DNA of 64,000 nt from NCBI RefSeq assembly GCF_008360935.1, contig NZ_SRXO01000009.1, positions 156,097-220,096 on the forward strand, given 5' to 3'. The DNA is from Siccirubricoccus phaeus (lineage in GTDB: Bacteria; Pseudomonadota; Alphaproteobacteria; Acetobacterales; Acetobacteraceae). The notes below the pieces were generated by a model. The model saw nothing but the letters and a program-made list of their open reading frames with translations, was not told the origin of the DNA and did no database searches. Each line of letters starts with the position of its first letter. Position 1 is the stretch's first letter. The translations under genes were made by a program, and so were the position numbers. Below are positions 17,527 through 25,737 of the stretch, piece by piece.

Positions 17527-17982
17527 TCACGACAGAAGTTCCCGAAGCCAAGCCCGATCCGCAGCCGCCTTCGCGTCTTCAACGATGGGTGTATCGGCTC
17601 CCTCGGGATCGGCGGGTGCAGCCTCCGGCCGGCCGGTTCGCGCCCATGCTTCATCAAGGCGACGCGCCAAGTCCGCCAAGTGCTTCGGCGGCGGCGGAGT
17701 GGTTCCCGGCCGGGGGCTTTCCAGCGGCGCCGCCAGTGCAGCCGCCTTCATCCTCACTTCGATGGGGAGGCGCGCGTCTCGATACAGCGTTTGCAACAGC
17801 GTCAGGGCCGTTGCGCTGGCCGGGCCGCCATCGGGCGTGATGCCGTCCAGGGCTGCGCGCGCCGCCGCCTCCGCGATCTTGGTGGCCACGTTCTTCGCGC
17901 CGGGCGGGCGCCCGCGCTTCCGGGGCGCCGAAGGGATCGACGCAGCGTCCGGCATCGGCGCCGGAGGGGGCGGATACGTCAC
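17527..17982 (-). CDS. Terminase-small-subunit-like protein
   Basis: 151 residues from GTG at 17982, overlapping the upstream small gene as GTGA. The N-terminal RKRGRPPGAKNVATKIAEAA is a basic DNA-binding segment. It is followed by SATALTLLQTLYRDARLPIEVRMKAAALAAPLESPRP, the order found in small terminase-like proteins of phages and satellites (basic segment, then LP-I/L-x-VR-x-x-AA-x-AAPYE/LxP). Satellites use such proteins to package their own DNA. The assignment is from pattern recall and moderate. Confidence 0.5.
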   Translation of the reverse strand: MTYPPPPAPMPDAASIPSAPRKRGRPPGAKNVATKIAEAAARAALDGITPDGGPASATALTLLQTLYRDARLPIEVRMKAAALAAPLESPRPGTTPPPPKHLADLARRLDEAWARTGRPEAAPADPEGADTPIVEDAKAAADRAWLRELLS

Positions 17983-18116
17983 GGCGCTACCTCCCGCCGG
18001 GAGCTACGCCCCGGCCGTTGGCCCATCACGGCGGAACGCGCCGGCAGTCCCGAATGCCGCAAGGGCACGGGAGCCGCCGGGGGCGAAGGCCGCGAATGCT
18101 GATCCGATGTGGTCAT
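17979..18116 (-). CDS. Small leader peptide or hypothetical protein
   Basis: 45 codons from ATG 18116 to TGA 17981-17979. The stop overlaps the GTG start of the next gene (GTGA), and a promoter-like sequence ends 10 nt before the ATG, so translation could start near the 5' end of the mRNA without a ribosome site. The product is Pro/Ser/Arg-rich with no known motif. It may serve mainly to couple translation into the operon. Confidence 0.35.
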   Translation of the reverse strand: MTTSDQHSRPSPPAAPVPLRHSGLPARSAVMGQRPGRSSRREVAP

Positions 18117-18125
18117 GAGGCCAAT

Positions 18126-18153
18126 CAGATATGAATAAATAAGGAACCGTCAA
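18126..18153 (-). promoter_or_regulatory. Candidate sigma70-type promoter of the leftward small-gene operon
   Basis: On the minus strand: TTGACG (18153-18148), 16-nt AT-rich spacer, TATCTG (18131-18126). It lies in the most AT-rich stretch of the window (about 18121-18260) and points into the 18116-15166 gene chain. The predicted RNA start is within a few nt of the first ATG. Confidence 0.45.
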
Positions 18154-18217
18154 GCAATAATCGGGTCGGCAGGAACAATATTATCGAGACATTCTGTCGC
18201 AATTTCCGTTGTGTAGT

Positions 18218-18403
18218 CTATTCAAAAGCAGCGACTTCTATTGATGGGTAAATCAATACGCCATTTACAATCTGTCCAACATGCCCCTTCGGATTTTCCA
18301 TGATCCAAATGCCTTGGCCTTCGGGCTTGGCATTTTGTCCAGATAGCCCGCCGCGGAAGGATGCCAGTTCACCAGCGAAGCGCCCGATTTGAACAAGCTG
18401 CAT
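18218..18403 (-). CDS. Small hypothetical protein
   Basis: 61 residues, MQLVQIGRFAGELASFRGG ... HVGQIVNGVLIYPSIEVAAFE. Codon use is less GC-biased than the flanking genes and the sequence looks like a small beta-rich protein. The ribosome site is weak (CCCCTTCCG before ATG). Located between the primase gene and the promoter of the small-gene operon. No family recognised. Confidence 0.4.
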   Translation of the reverse strand: MQLVQIGRFAGELASFRGGLSGQNAKPEGQGIWIMENPKGHVGQIVNGVLIYPSIEVAAFE

Positions 18404-18562
18404 CGGAAGGGGCTCGGGTGCAGCGCAGCGCAATCGGGGTGCAATGCACCGGACTGCACCACGCGGGGTTAGGGTGCAGCAGGTGCAGGGGGGCTATGCC
18501 CTGCGCTTGCTGCGCCCCGCCTGCGCCCCCAGCCTCCCCACTCTGGACAGAAGGTAGAGATT

Positions 18563-20707
18563 TCAGTGAGGCGCGCTCGGGGGCGTCGGAATGGACACAA
18601 TGCCGAAGTCCGCCACCTTCAACCCGGCGCCGCCGCGCATGCTCCCGACAATGGCGCAGGCGTGCGCCTGCGACACAACGGCGGCTCCGGGGTTCTCCAT
18701 GGCAAGGCGTGCGTCGCGCACATCGGGCCGGCTGTTGAACTCGACAGGATCGCCATCGCCCCAGCCATACACGATGAAGCGTTCCGTGCCCGGCTCGCGG
18801 TAGAGCCTGCCCTTGGCTTCCAGCGTCGCGACGGCCGTTCGATATGCTCGGCTGCGCCCCTTGTCCGTCTCGGCGTCCAGAACGCCCCTCGCCGCCGTGC
18901 ATGCCTCTTTCAGCGTGTCGCACGGAATGGAGGGCAGCGGATCGCCGGGCGCGGCGTTCGGCGTGCGGAGCGACAGTGCGAGACGCACCGCCTCGGCGTG
19001 GACCTTGGCAGGGTTGCCCTTGATTTGCGCGTCGCGCTCGGCGCGTATCTCCGCCGCCGTCATCTCCCGGCATACAACCGTGGTGATGCGCTCGCCGTCG
19101 CGATCCTTGCCCAGCGGCACGACCTCATTGCGGAACTGGACAGCGGCTCCGGCGCCGTCTCGGATTTTGCCGCCGGAGCCGCCGCCCCACCATTTCGCGC
19201 TGACAGTGCCCGTCTCGGCGTCCGGTTCCACGAGCACGCCCCAATCAAGGGCGCCGAGAAGCGAACCGTGGCCGCGCGGCGTGCCGCCGTGGTCCTTCGC
19301 CACATGATGCACAAGGATCACGGCCGCACCCGTGGCGGCCCACATCTTCGCAACCTGCACCACGCGGCCCATGCCGGTGTTGCTGTTCTCGTCCATGCCG
19401 GGAAAGGCATCGGCGAGCACGTCAAGCACGACAAGGCCGATACCTTCATCCTGCACGATTTGCGTGATGGCTTCGGCGTCGCCGCTGGCATTGAAAAGGT
19501 CGGGCGTCGCGCCGATCAGCAGAAGGTCGGACGTGTCGCCGTGCTGTTGCCGCAGCGCGCGCAGCCGCCGCCGGATACTCCGGGGATTTTCGGACGCGAT
19601 GTAGAGGGTGCGCGTCGCCGTCACCTTCCGCCCGAAGAACTCGCGGCCCTGCGCAACGCACATCGCGAGATGCGACGCGAACACGCTCTTGCCGCTGTTG
19701 GGCGGGCCATAGACGCAGTTCACGCTACCCGGCGCCAGCGCACCCTTGACGATGTAGGCGCCATCTTCCTCCGCCTCGCAATCGGCCAGCGTTTCCAGCT
19801 TGAAGCGCGAGCGCGCGGACGCGACGCGCTCCGCCGCCAGGGCATCGGGCGAGATCAGGGACGGCGGCTCCGGCACAGTGATCCCGCTGAACAGCACGTC
19901 CGGGTGCTTCGCGCCGCTGGCATTCTGCGCATAGGCGTAGGCGTTGCCTATTCGCATGTGCAGATCGTCGCCGACTACGGCGGAGCGTTCGCCCCATGGC
20001 GCCATGATGTGCCGGCACATGGCTTCGCTCACGCCATGATCGCGCACGCGGCACGCCAGCCTATAGGCCGCTTCGCTGCGCTCGCCTTCTATCGCGGCCG
20101 GCGCATCGTTGACGATGGACACGGCCGCATGGATCGCAGCGGGCGTATCAAGGTCCACGAGGGCGTGTTGTGCATTCGCCGCGCGCTCGCCCGGCGGCTT
20201 GCACCGCAACACGACTTCGCGCGGCGCCTGCGCCATCGGCTGGTCAATCTCGACACGGTAGGGCACGCCATCAATCGTGCTGCCCGGCGCGAGCACGTAG
20301 CCATGATGGCTGCGGATATCCAGGCCGGCACCAAGCGCACCTTGGTTCAGCGCGACATTCGCGCCCGTGTAGTAGAGATGCAGCCCGCCGGAGGGCGTGC
20401 GCACCGTCAGGGTATCGAAGCCGCCATAAACCTGCATCCACGACGCCATGCCGTCGCGGCCGGGCTTCGTGTCGATATCGACCGCCACCATGTCGGTTGT
20501 CAGGACGCCGATATTCCAATCGTGCCCCTTCCACCATGCTCGGATCGTCGCTTCGTCAGTGGTGGCCCATTCCGTCCACCCTTCCCATGTAGGCTTCTTC
20601 GCGCGCTTCGCGTTTCCCTCGCGTCCCGGTTCATCGGGGAGACACGGAAACACCCTGAACCCTCGCCGTGCCCAGGCAACGGCGGCGTCTTCTTTCGACA
20701 TGAGCAC
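18563..20707 (-). CDS. Bifunctional DNA primase/polymerase with RepA-like ATPase domain
   Basis: 714 residues from GTG 20707, chosen because GAGGA lies 8 nt upstream; ATG 20737 and ATG 20701 are alternatives. N-terminal Prim-Pol (archaeo-eukaryotic primase) domain: NIGVLTTDMVAVDIDT with the D-x-D metal site (~76-79), then TPSGGLHLYYT (~105-114) and HHGYVLAPGS. The C-terminal RecA/RepA-like domain has Walker A YGPPNSGKS (~334-341), Walker B GLVVLDVLADAF and VILVHHVAKDHGG. It would prime and unwind for autonomous replication of the excised element. Typical of satellites and plasmids. Confidence 0.85.
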   Translation of the reverse strand: MLMSKEDAAVAWARRGFRVFPCLPDEPGREGNAKRAKKPTWEGWTEWATTDEATIRAWWKGHDWNIGVLTTDMVAVDIDTKPGRDGMASWMQVYGGFDTLTVRTPSGGLHLYYTGANVALNQGALGAGLDIRSHHGYVLAPGSTIDGVPYRVEIDQPMAQAPREVVLRCKPPGERAANAQHALVDLDTPAAIHAAVSIVNDAPAAIEGERSEAAYRLACRVRDHGVSEAMCRHIMAPWGERSAVVGDDLHMRIGNAYAYAQNASGAKHPDVLFSGITVPEPPSLISPDALAAERVASARSRFKLETLADCEAEEDGAYIVKGALAPGSVNCVYGPPNSGKSVFASHLAMCVAQGREFFGRKVTATRTLYIASENPRSIRRRLRALRQQHGDTSDLLLIGATPDLFNASGDAEAITQIVQDEGIGLVVLDVLADAFPGMDENSNTGMGRVVQVAKMWAATGAAVILVHHVAKDHGGTPRGHGSLLGALDWGVLVEPDAETGTVSAKWWGGGSGGKIRDGAGAAVQFRNEVVPLGKDRDGERITTVVCREMTAAEIRAERDAQIKGNPAKVHAEAVRLALSLRTPNAAPGDPLPSIPCDTLKEACTAARGVLDAETDKGRSRAYRTAVATLEAKGRLYREPGTERFIVYGWGDGDPVEFNSRPDVRDARLAMENPGAAVVSQAHACAIVGSMRGGAGLKVADFGIVSIPTPPSAPH

Positions 20708-20843
20708 GGCCGCAGTCCTCACATTTCGGGCCGGCATTCACCGTCGCGGCGCCAGTGACGCGCGCCTATCGTCTCGGGTTCCGGGCGAGAGACAGGAAGC
20801 AGCGCCGCCGATCCTCGCCGCGTGGCGGGAGCCGGCGGTTTCG

Positions 20844-21092
20844 TCAGGCGGCGCGCTCTTGCTCGCTCGCCTTCTTCGGCAGCGTGCGCTTGACGGTGTG
20901 CGTCGGCTGGTTCGCCAGCCATTGCGCGGCGTGCTCGGCATCGAGACGCACGGAACGGCCGATCTTGATAAGGCGAAGCTCGCCTTCCGCCGCCTTGTTG
21001 TAGATCGACGCGCGGCACAGTCCCGTCACCGGGCACTTTTGGCCGCTGCCGGGAAGCGGGATGAACCTGCCGGCATGGGGCGTGATAGCCAT
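20844..21092 (-). CDS. AlpA-like helix-turn-helix regulator/excisionase
   Basis: 82 residues, MAITPHAGRFIPLPGSGQ. ATG at 21092 with AGAAGG upstream is favoured over longer frames. GLCRASIYNKAAEGELRLIKIGRSVRLDAEHAAQWL is a winged-HTH of the MerR/AlpA/excisionase type (helix, turn, wing RLIKIGR, helix). Such proteins regulate integrase expression or excision in P4-like satellites. Located between the primase gene and the integrase operon. Confidence 0.75.
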   Translation of the reverse strand: MAITPHAGRFIPLPGSGQKCPVTGLCRASIYNKAAEGELRLIKIGRSVRLDAEHAAQWLANQPTHTVKRTLPKKASEQERAA

Positions 21093-21192
21093 TGGTCCTT
21101 CTCCATCGTCTAGGGTTGACGTTGGTAGAAGCCACGCAACCGCAGCCGTGCGCCAGATCGGCAAATCGGCAAGCCCCAAGATTTCTGCCGAT

Positions 21193-21771
21193 TTACGCCC
21201 TGCCGATCTTCTCGCCGCGATGGACGCGGATCGTCTCGGGCAAGCCTGCATAGGCTTCCCGGGCCGCCGCACGGTCGCATCCCGACGCCTCCATACAGCG
21301 TGCAACGAAGTCATCGCGCTTCGTCTTCCGTCCCGCTGCTATGACCAGCGCCACGAACTCGGCGAGCCTTCCCGGCGCGTTTCTCCGGGTCGCACGTTCT
21401 GGTGCGGGAGCCACCCGCCACAGCCTTTGCACGTCCCGCACCGCCAGCCGTATGCCAGCCAACCATGGCGAACCGGATGCTAGCCGGCGGTCATTCACGA
21501 TGTCCGCCGCATCCACCACCAACCACTTCGTCGCGGGTAGCACGTCGCCATTGCGATCAACGGCGGTAAGCTTCCCCTCCCTCAGATGGTCAAGCAGTTC
21601 AGCCGCAGCGGCTACAGCGCCGCCATCAATGACGGCGGTAGGGGCAGGGCCAATGCTCACGTTGTAGTGGTGCCTGCCCCGGCGCTCGACATCGGCGAGC
21701 GCGGCCCAACCGTCATGGTCGCGCGTCGCAATCCAAGCCACCGCGTCGGGCAGGGAATATGCCGCGCTCAC
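21193..21771 (-). CDS. Hypothetical protein coupled to the integrase gene
   Basis: 192 residues. The ATG overlaps the integrase stop (ATGA), so it is translated from the same mRNA. SLPDAVAWIATRDHDGWAAL at the start and AAELLDHLREGKLTAVDRNGDV in the middle look like a small domain common in genes beside P4-type integrases. The C-terminal part (GRLAEFVALVIAAGRKTKRDDFVARC) is helical. No known function. Confidence 0.65.
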   Translation of the reverse strand: MSAAYSLPDAVAWIATRDHDGWAALADVERRGRHHYNVSIGPAPTAVIDGGAVAAAAELLDHLREGKLTAVDRNGDVLPATKWLVVDAADIVNDRRLASGSPWLAGIRLAVRDVQRLWRVAPAPERATRRNAPGRLAEFVALVIAAGRKTKRDDFVARCMEASGCDRAAAREAYAGLPETIRVHRGEKIGRA

Positions 21772-23279
21772 GCTTCCGCCTCCGCCGTCGCCGCGTCGGC
21801 ATGAAGCCGATGCACGGTAGCCGGCGCCTTCTCACAATACGCGGCCCAATCCGCCATCAACGCGGCGCGCTTGTTGAACAGATCGCCGCGCGCATACGCG
21901 GCTTCCGTCTTGTCGGCGGTCTGGTGGGCAAGCGCACGCTCGATAATCTCGCGCGGGTGCGCCGTCGCTTCGCCGGCCCAATCGCGGAACGTGCTCCGCG
22001 CCGTGCCGTGCGCCGTCAGGTCCGCATGCCCCATGCGCTTCAACACCGCGCCAAGCGACATGTCGGAAAGCGGCGTGCCCTTCCGCATGCCGGGGAAGAT
22101 CAGCGCATCGGGATCGGGCTTGCCGTCTTCCGGCAGAAGGCCGCGCAGCAATGTCACGGCGGCGGGCGCCAACGGGACGCGGTGTTCACGCTTCCCCTTC
22201 ATGCGGGCGGCCGGGATGGTCCACGCGGCGGCATCAAGGTCAACCTCACGCCACGTCGCAAGGCGCACTTCCCCGGAGCGCGACGCGCAAAGAATGGCGA
22301 ACTCCAAGGCGCGGGCGGACGTGCCCTCGCGCTCGCGCAGTGCCTTCATGAACTCGGGGATGCGGCGCCAGTCCAGGGCGGCATGGTGTTCAACCTCGGC
22401 GACTTGGCTACGCGCCTTGAGTGCCAGGGCAAGATTGCCCTTCCACATGGCCGGGTTCGGACCCTCGCGCCATTTGTGAACCGTCGCATAATCCAACACG
22501 GCTTCGATGCGCCCCCGGAGCCGGCTCGCGGTTTCCGCCTTGGTGGTCCAGATCGGGCGCAGCGCCGCCAAGACGTGCGATGCCTCCACCGCCGCAACGG
22601 GCACGTCGCCGAAGTGCGGCAGGGCATAGGTGGTCAATGTCATGCGCCACTGCGCGATGTGCTTCTCATTGGCCCCGGCCCGGCCTTCCACCTTGTCGGC
22701 AAGGAACGCTTCGACCGCCTGCGCGAAGGTGACGGCGCGGAGCTTCGCGCGCTCCGCTTCGGCCGCTTCCGCCGCCTTCCGCGCGTCGCGATCTTCCAAG
22801 GGGTCTATGCCCTCGCGGACCATGCGAAGCAGCGAAGCCGCCTTCTCACGGGCTTCGGCGAGCGACAGGGGCGCACCCGAGACGGAACCGGGCGCCGAGC
22901 CAAGCCCCATCTCGCGCAGCTTCCCGCCAGGCATGGTGTATCGGAACAACCAGAACTTCACCAAGGGCGGCGCCTTGGCGTCCTTGGCCGGCTGGCGCCC
23001 GGCGGCAACCGCCCGCGCATCTTGCGGCGTCATGGTCCCCGCCCGCAGTCCTTCCATGGCGTCCCATGCGCGAGCCGCGCTCGCCTGTGCTTCCGCCCGC
23101 GTGCGGGGGCGGCCCGTGGTGCCGGAGCCGTCCCCGGCCGCGTCTTCCTCCCGCACCACGGCGGGCCGCACCAACAGATAGAGGTTGCCCCCGGCGCCAT
23201 ACCGCTTCGGCTTGCCGCCGGGTCCGGGCTTGGCGTTCTGCACCGCTATCGCGGTCAAGCCCTTGGCGATCCGAGGCAT
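21768..23279 (-). CDS. P4-type tyrosine integrase
   Basis: 503 residues from ATG 23279 with GGAAGGAA upstream. N-terminal DUF4102 arm-binding domain (IAVQNAKPGPGGKPKRYGAG / NLYLLVRP, then FWLFRYTMPGGKLREMGLGS) is interrupted by a ~65-residue Ala/Arg-rich insertion. A SAM-like core-binding domain and catalytic domain follow: CASRSGEVRLATW (Arg ~334), MKGKREHRVPL, HGTARSTFRDW (His ~424, Arg ~428), ALAHQ (His ~452) and AAYARGD (Tyr ~462). All five catalytic positions are present. It lies next to tRNA-Ser, its likely target, and would recombine the 14-nt cores. Confidence 0.9.
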   Translation of the reverse strand: MPRIAKGLTAIAVQNAKPGPGGKPKRYGAGGNLYLLVRPAVVREEDAAGDGSGTTGRPRTRAEAQASAARAWDAMEGLRAGTMTPQDARAVAAGRQPAKDAKAPPLVKFWLFRYTMPGGKLREMGLGSAPGSVSGAPLSLAEAREKAASLLRMVREGIDPLEDRDARKAAEAAEAERAKLRAVTFAQAVEAFLADKVEGRAGANEKHIAQWRMTLTTYALPHFGDVPVAAVEASHVLAALRPIWTTKAETASRLRGRIEAVLDYATVHKWREGPNPAMWKGNLALALKARSQVAEVEHHAALDWRRIPEFMKALREREGTSARALEFAILCASRSGEVRLATWREVDLDAAAWTIPAARMKGKREHRVPLAPAAVTLLRGLLPEDGKPDPDALIFPGMRKGTPLSDMSLGAVLKRMGHADLTAHGTARSTFRDWAGEATAHPREIIERALAHQTADKTEAAYARGDLFNKRAALMADWAAYCEKAPATVHRLHADAATAEAEA

Positions 23280-23516
23280 TTGCCGGTTCCTTCCGCCGCA
23301 AGGGGCGGTCAATCCGTTCCCCTATGCGTCCCCTAATAGGCCATCTGATAGAGGGTGCGCAATGGTGACGTGCGATAGACGCGCAGAACGTCACCCGCAC
23401 CGGCAGATGCAGGACAAAACGTCGCGTTTTCAACGGTATAAAGGGGGTCAGGGCGGGCCAGATAGCGGCCGTTAGACGCTGGTGGCGCGCCTCAGATCGT
23501 CAGAAAATGGGGTTAT

Positions 23517-23606
<90 letters not shown>

Positions 23607-23651
23607 GTGGCCGGCGCCCCTATAGGCGGTCCGCCGCCCTCAGGCAACGCT

Positions 23652-25160
23652 TCAGCGCCTGGCCTTCCGCCCCAGCAACCCCAGCCCGATCGCCACGACA
23701 CAGGCCGTGGTATACATCCCGAAGGCGTTCACATAGCCGATCATCGCCGCCTGCCGCTCGATCTCCCGCCCCAGCCGGCTCAGCCCGGCCAGGGTGTCCA
23801 GCGTCCAGCCTCCCATCACCGCCGGTACCCCCAGCACCTCGTTATAGGGCGAGATCATCTCCGTCATCCGGCTGTAATTCATGGTGGTGGAGCGCAGAAT
23901 CTCCGTCACGCTCAGCGAAATGAACAGGGAGGAGCCGATGTTCCGCAGCAGATGGAACAGCGACATCGCCTCCGCCAGCTGCCGGTTCTCCAGGCCGGAG
24001 AAGGTCATCACCGTCAGCGGCACCCACACCACCCCCACCCCCACCCCCTGCAGCACCGCATTGGCCAGCAGCACATCCACCCCAGTGTTGAGGTCGAGCT
24101 GCGTCAGCCACACCCCCTGCACCACCAGGATGCCGAAGCCGATCGACATGCCGATCCGCGGATCCCACCGCCCGATCAGCAGGGTCGCCCCGAAGCCGAT
24201 GGTGCCGCCGATGCCCCGGTAGCCGGTGATCATCCCGATGATGCTGTCCGGATAGCCAGCATGCTGCTGCAGCAGCGAAGGCAGCAACACCGTCGGGGTG
24301 AAGTTCACCATGCCGTAGAGGAAGACCAGGGCCAGCCCCAGCGCGTAATTCCGGTCCAGCAGCAGCCGCAGGTCGAGGAAGGGCTGCCGCGCCGTCAGGC
24401 TGTGCGCCAGGAAGACCCAGAAGGCGAGGCCCGCCACGCAGGTCTCGATGACGATCTCCGGGCTCTCATACCAATCCAGCCGCTGCCCGCGGGAGAGCAC
24501 GAGCTGCAAACTGGCGATCGCCACGGAGAGCGAAAGGAAGCCCAGCCAGTCCAGCGGCGTCCGCGCCGCCGGCCGGTCCGGCGGTAGGGCGAAGCGCAGC
24601 CCGACCCAGGCGACGATCCCGGCGGGGACGATCATGTAGAAGGCCCAGCGCCAATTATACATCTCCGCCAGCACGCCGCCGAGCGCCGGCCCGATCACCG
24701 GCCCCAGCACCACCGTCATGCCGAAGATGGAGCTGACCAGCCCCGCCCGGCGGCGGGGGAAGCTGTCCAGCACCATCGCATTGGCCAGCGGCACCACCGG
24801 CGCCCCGGCGCCACCCTGCAGGATGCGCCAGGCGACGATCGCCTCCAGGCTCTCCGCCTGGCCGCACAGATAGGTGGCCAGGGTGAAGAGGGCGACGCTC
24901 CCCAGCATCACCCGCCTGCGGCCGTAGCGCGCCACCAGGAAGCCGGTCGTCGGCGTGACGATGGCGGTGGCCAGGATGTTGAAGGTGGTGGTCCAGGCGA
25001 TCTCGTCGGCCGTCGCCGCGAAGCTGCCCTGCATCTGCGGCAGCAGGGTGGAGGCGACCAGCAGCGTCGTCGCATAGAGCGTCGAGGCCAGCACCACCGC
25101 CGCCATGATGAAGAGGCGGCGGCCCAGCGGCAGGTCGAGGATTGCCGGCGGTTCCGCCAT
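23652..25160 (-). CDS. DHA2-family MFS drug efflux transporter (EmrB/QacA type)
   Basis: 502 residues, ~14 membrane helices. Helix 1 is followed by LLPQMQGSFAATADEIAWTTTFNILATAIVTP and GFLVARYGRRRV (motif A region), and motif C-like GMTVVLGPVIGPALGGVL near residues 145-165 marks an antiporter. It would export toxic compounds through the periplasm with the adaptor encoded on the opposite side. Divergent from the marR-like gene with a 76-nt shared control region. Confidence 0.88.
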   Translation of the reverse strand: MAEPPAILDLPLGRRLFIMAAVVLASTLYATTLLVASTLLPQMQGSFAATADEIAWTTTFNILATAIVTPTTGFLVARYGRRRVMLGSVALFTLATYLCGQAESLEAIVAWRILQGGAGAPVVPLANAMVLDSFPRRRAGLVSSIFGMTVVLGPVIGPALGGVLAEMYNWRWAFYMIVPAGIVAWVGLRFALPPDRPAARTPLDWLGFLSLSVAIASLQLVLSRGQRLDWYESPEIVIETCVAGLAFWVFLAHSLTARQPFLDLRLLLDRNYALGLALVFLYGMVNFTPTVLLPSLLQQHAGYPDSIIGMITGYRGIGGTIGFGATLLIGRWDPRIGMSIGFGILVVQGVWLTQLDLNTGVDVLLANAVLQGVGVGVVWVPLTVMTFSGLENRQLAEAMSLFHLLRNIGSSLFISLSVTEILRSTTMNYSRMTEMISPYNEVLGVPAVMGGWTLDTLAGLSRLGREIERQAAMIGYVNAFGMYTTACVVAIGLGLLGRKARR

Positions 25161-25191
25161 CGCCCGTTCGTTCCTCCCCCTTGGCCTTGTC

Positions 25192-25216
25192 GCCTGGGCA
25201 ATGGTAGCCTAGGCAA
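25192..25216. promoter_or_regulatory. Candidate MarR operator
   Basis: Two copies of a gcct(g/a)ggcaa box, 25192-25201 and 25207-25216, lie between the divergent efflux and marR-like genes. The second contains the palindrome gcctaggc. MarR-family regulators usually bind such TTGCC-N2-GGCAA-like sites and repress both flanking operons. No -10/-35 was assigned with confidence. Confidence 0.45.
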
Positions 25217-25236
25217 CAAGAAGCCGCCAAGCTGTC

Positions 25237-25737
25237 ATGGAAGCGTCCCCGCTGAACGAGATCGACGACCGCCGGACCATCGGCTTCCTGCTTTCGGACG
25301 TCGCGCGGATGATGCGCGCCGCCTTCGACCGGCGGGTGCGCCGGCTCGGCCTCACCCGCTCGCAATGGCTGGTCCTTTCCCTGCTGCATCGCCGCCCGGG
25401 CGTCAGCCAGTCGGAGCTGGCGGAGATGCTGGAGGTGGAGCGCGCCGCGGCGGGCCGGATGGTGGACCGGCTGGAGCGCCGCCACTGGCTGGTCCGCCGG
25501 CCGGACCGGCTGGATCGCCGGATCAACCGCCTTTACCTGACCGCGGAGGCCGAGGCGGTGCAGGCGGAGATGGGCTGCATCGCGGTGGAGCTGCTGGACG
25601 ATGCCATGGCCGGGCTGAGCGGGGAGGAGAGGGAGGCCCTCTCCGAGATGCTGGAGCGGGTCAAGGCGCAGCTCCAGGGCATGGCGCCGCGCCCTGCCGC
25701 CCCGGCGCCCGCGCCCCGCCCGGACCTCGCACCATGA
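25237..25737 (+). CDS. MarR-family transcriptional regulator
   Basis: 166 residues. Winged HTH: LTRSQWLVLSLLHRRPGVSQ / SELAEMLEVERAAAGRMVDRLERRHWLVRRPDRLDRR, where the wing DRLDRRINRLYLT is the family hallmark. The C-terminal helices form the dimer region. The stop overlaps the start of the HlyD gene (ATGA), making an operon with the efflux adaptor. It likely represses itself and the divergent transporter until a ligand binds. Confidence 0.9.
   Translation: MEASPLNEIDDRRTIGFLLSDVARMMRAAFDRRVRRLGLTRSQWLVLSLLHRRPGVSQSELAEMLEVERAAAGRMVDRLERRHWLVRRPDRLDRRINRLYLTAEAEAVQAEMGCIAVELLDDAMAGLSGEEREALSEMLERVKAQLQGMAPRPAAPAPAPRPDLAP

Noticed and set aside
17399..18118. 239-aa + strand frame
   Set aside because: Antisense shadow of the terminase-small-like gene and its upstream frame. 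Composition is Ala/Arg/Gly-rich without motifs.
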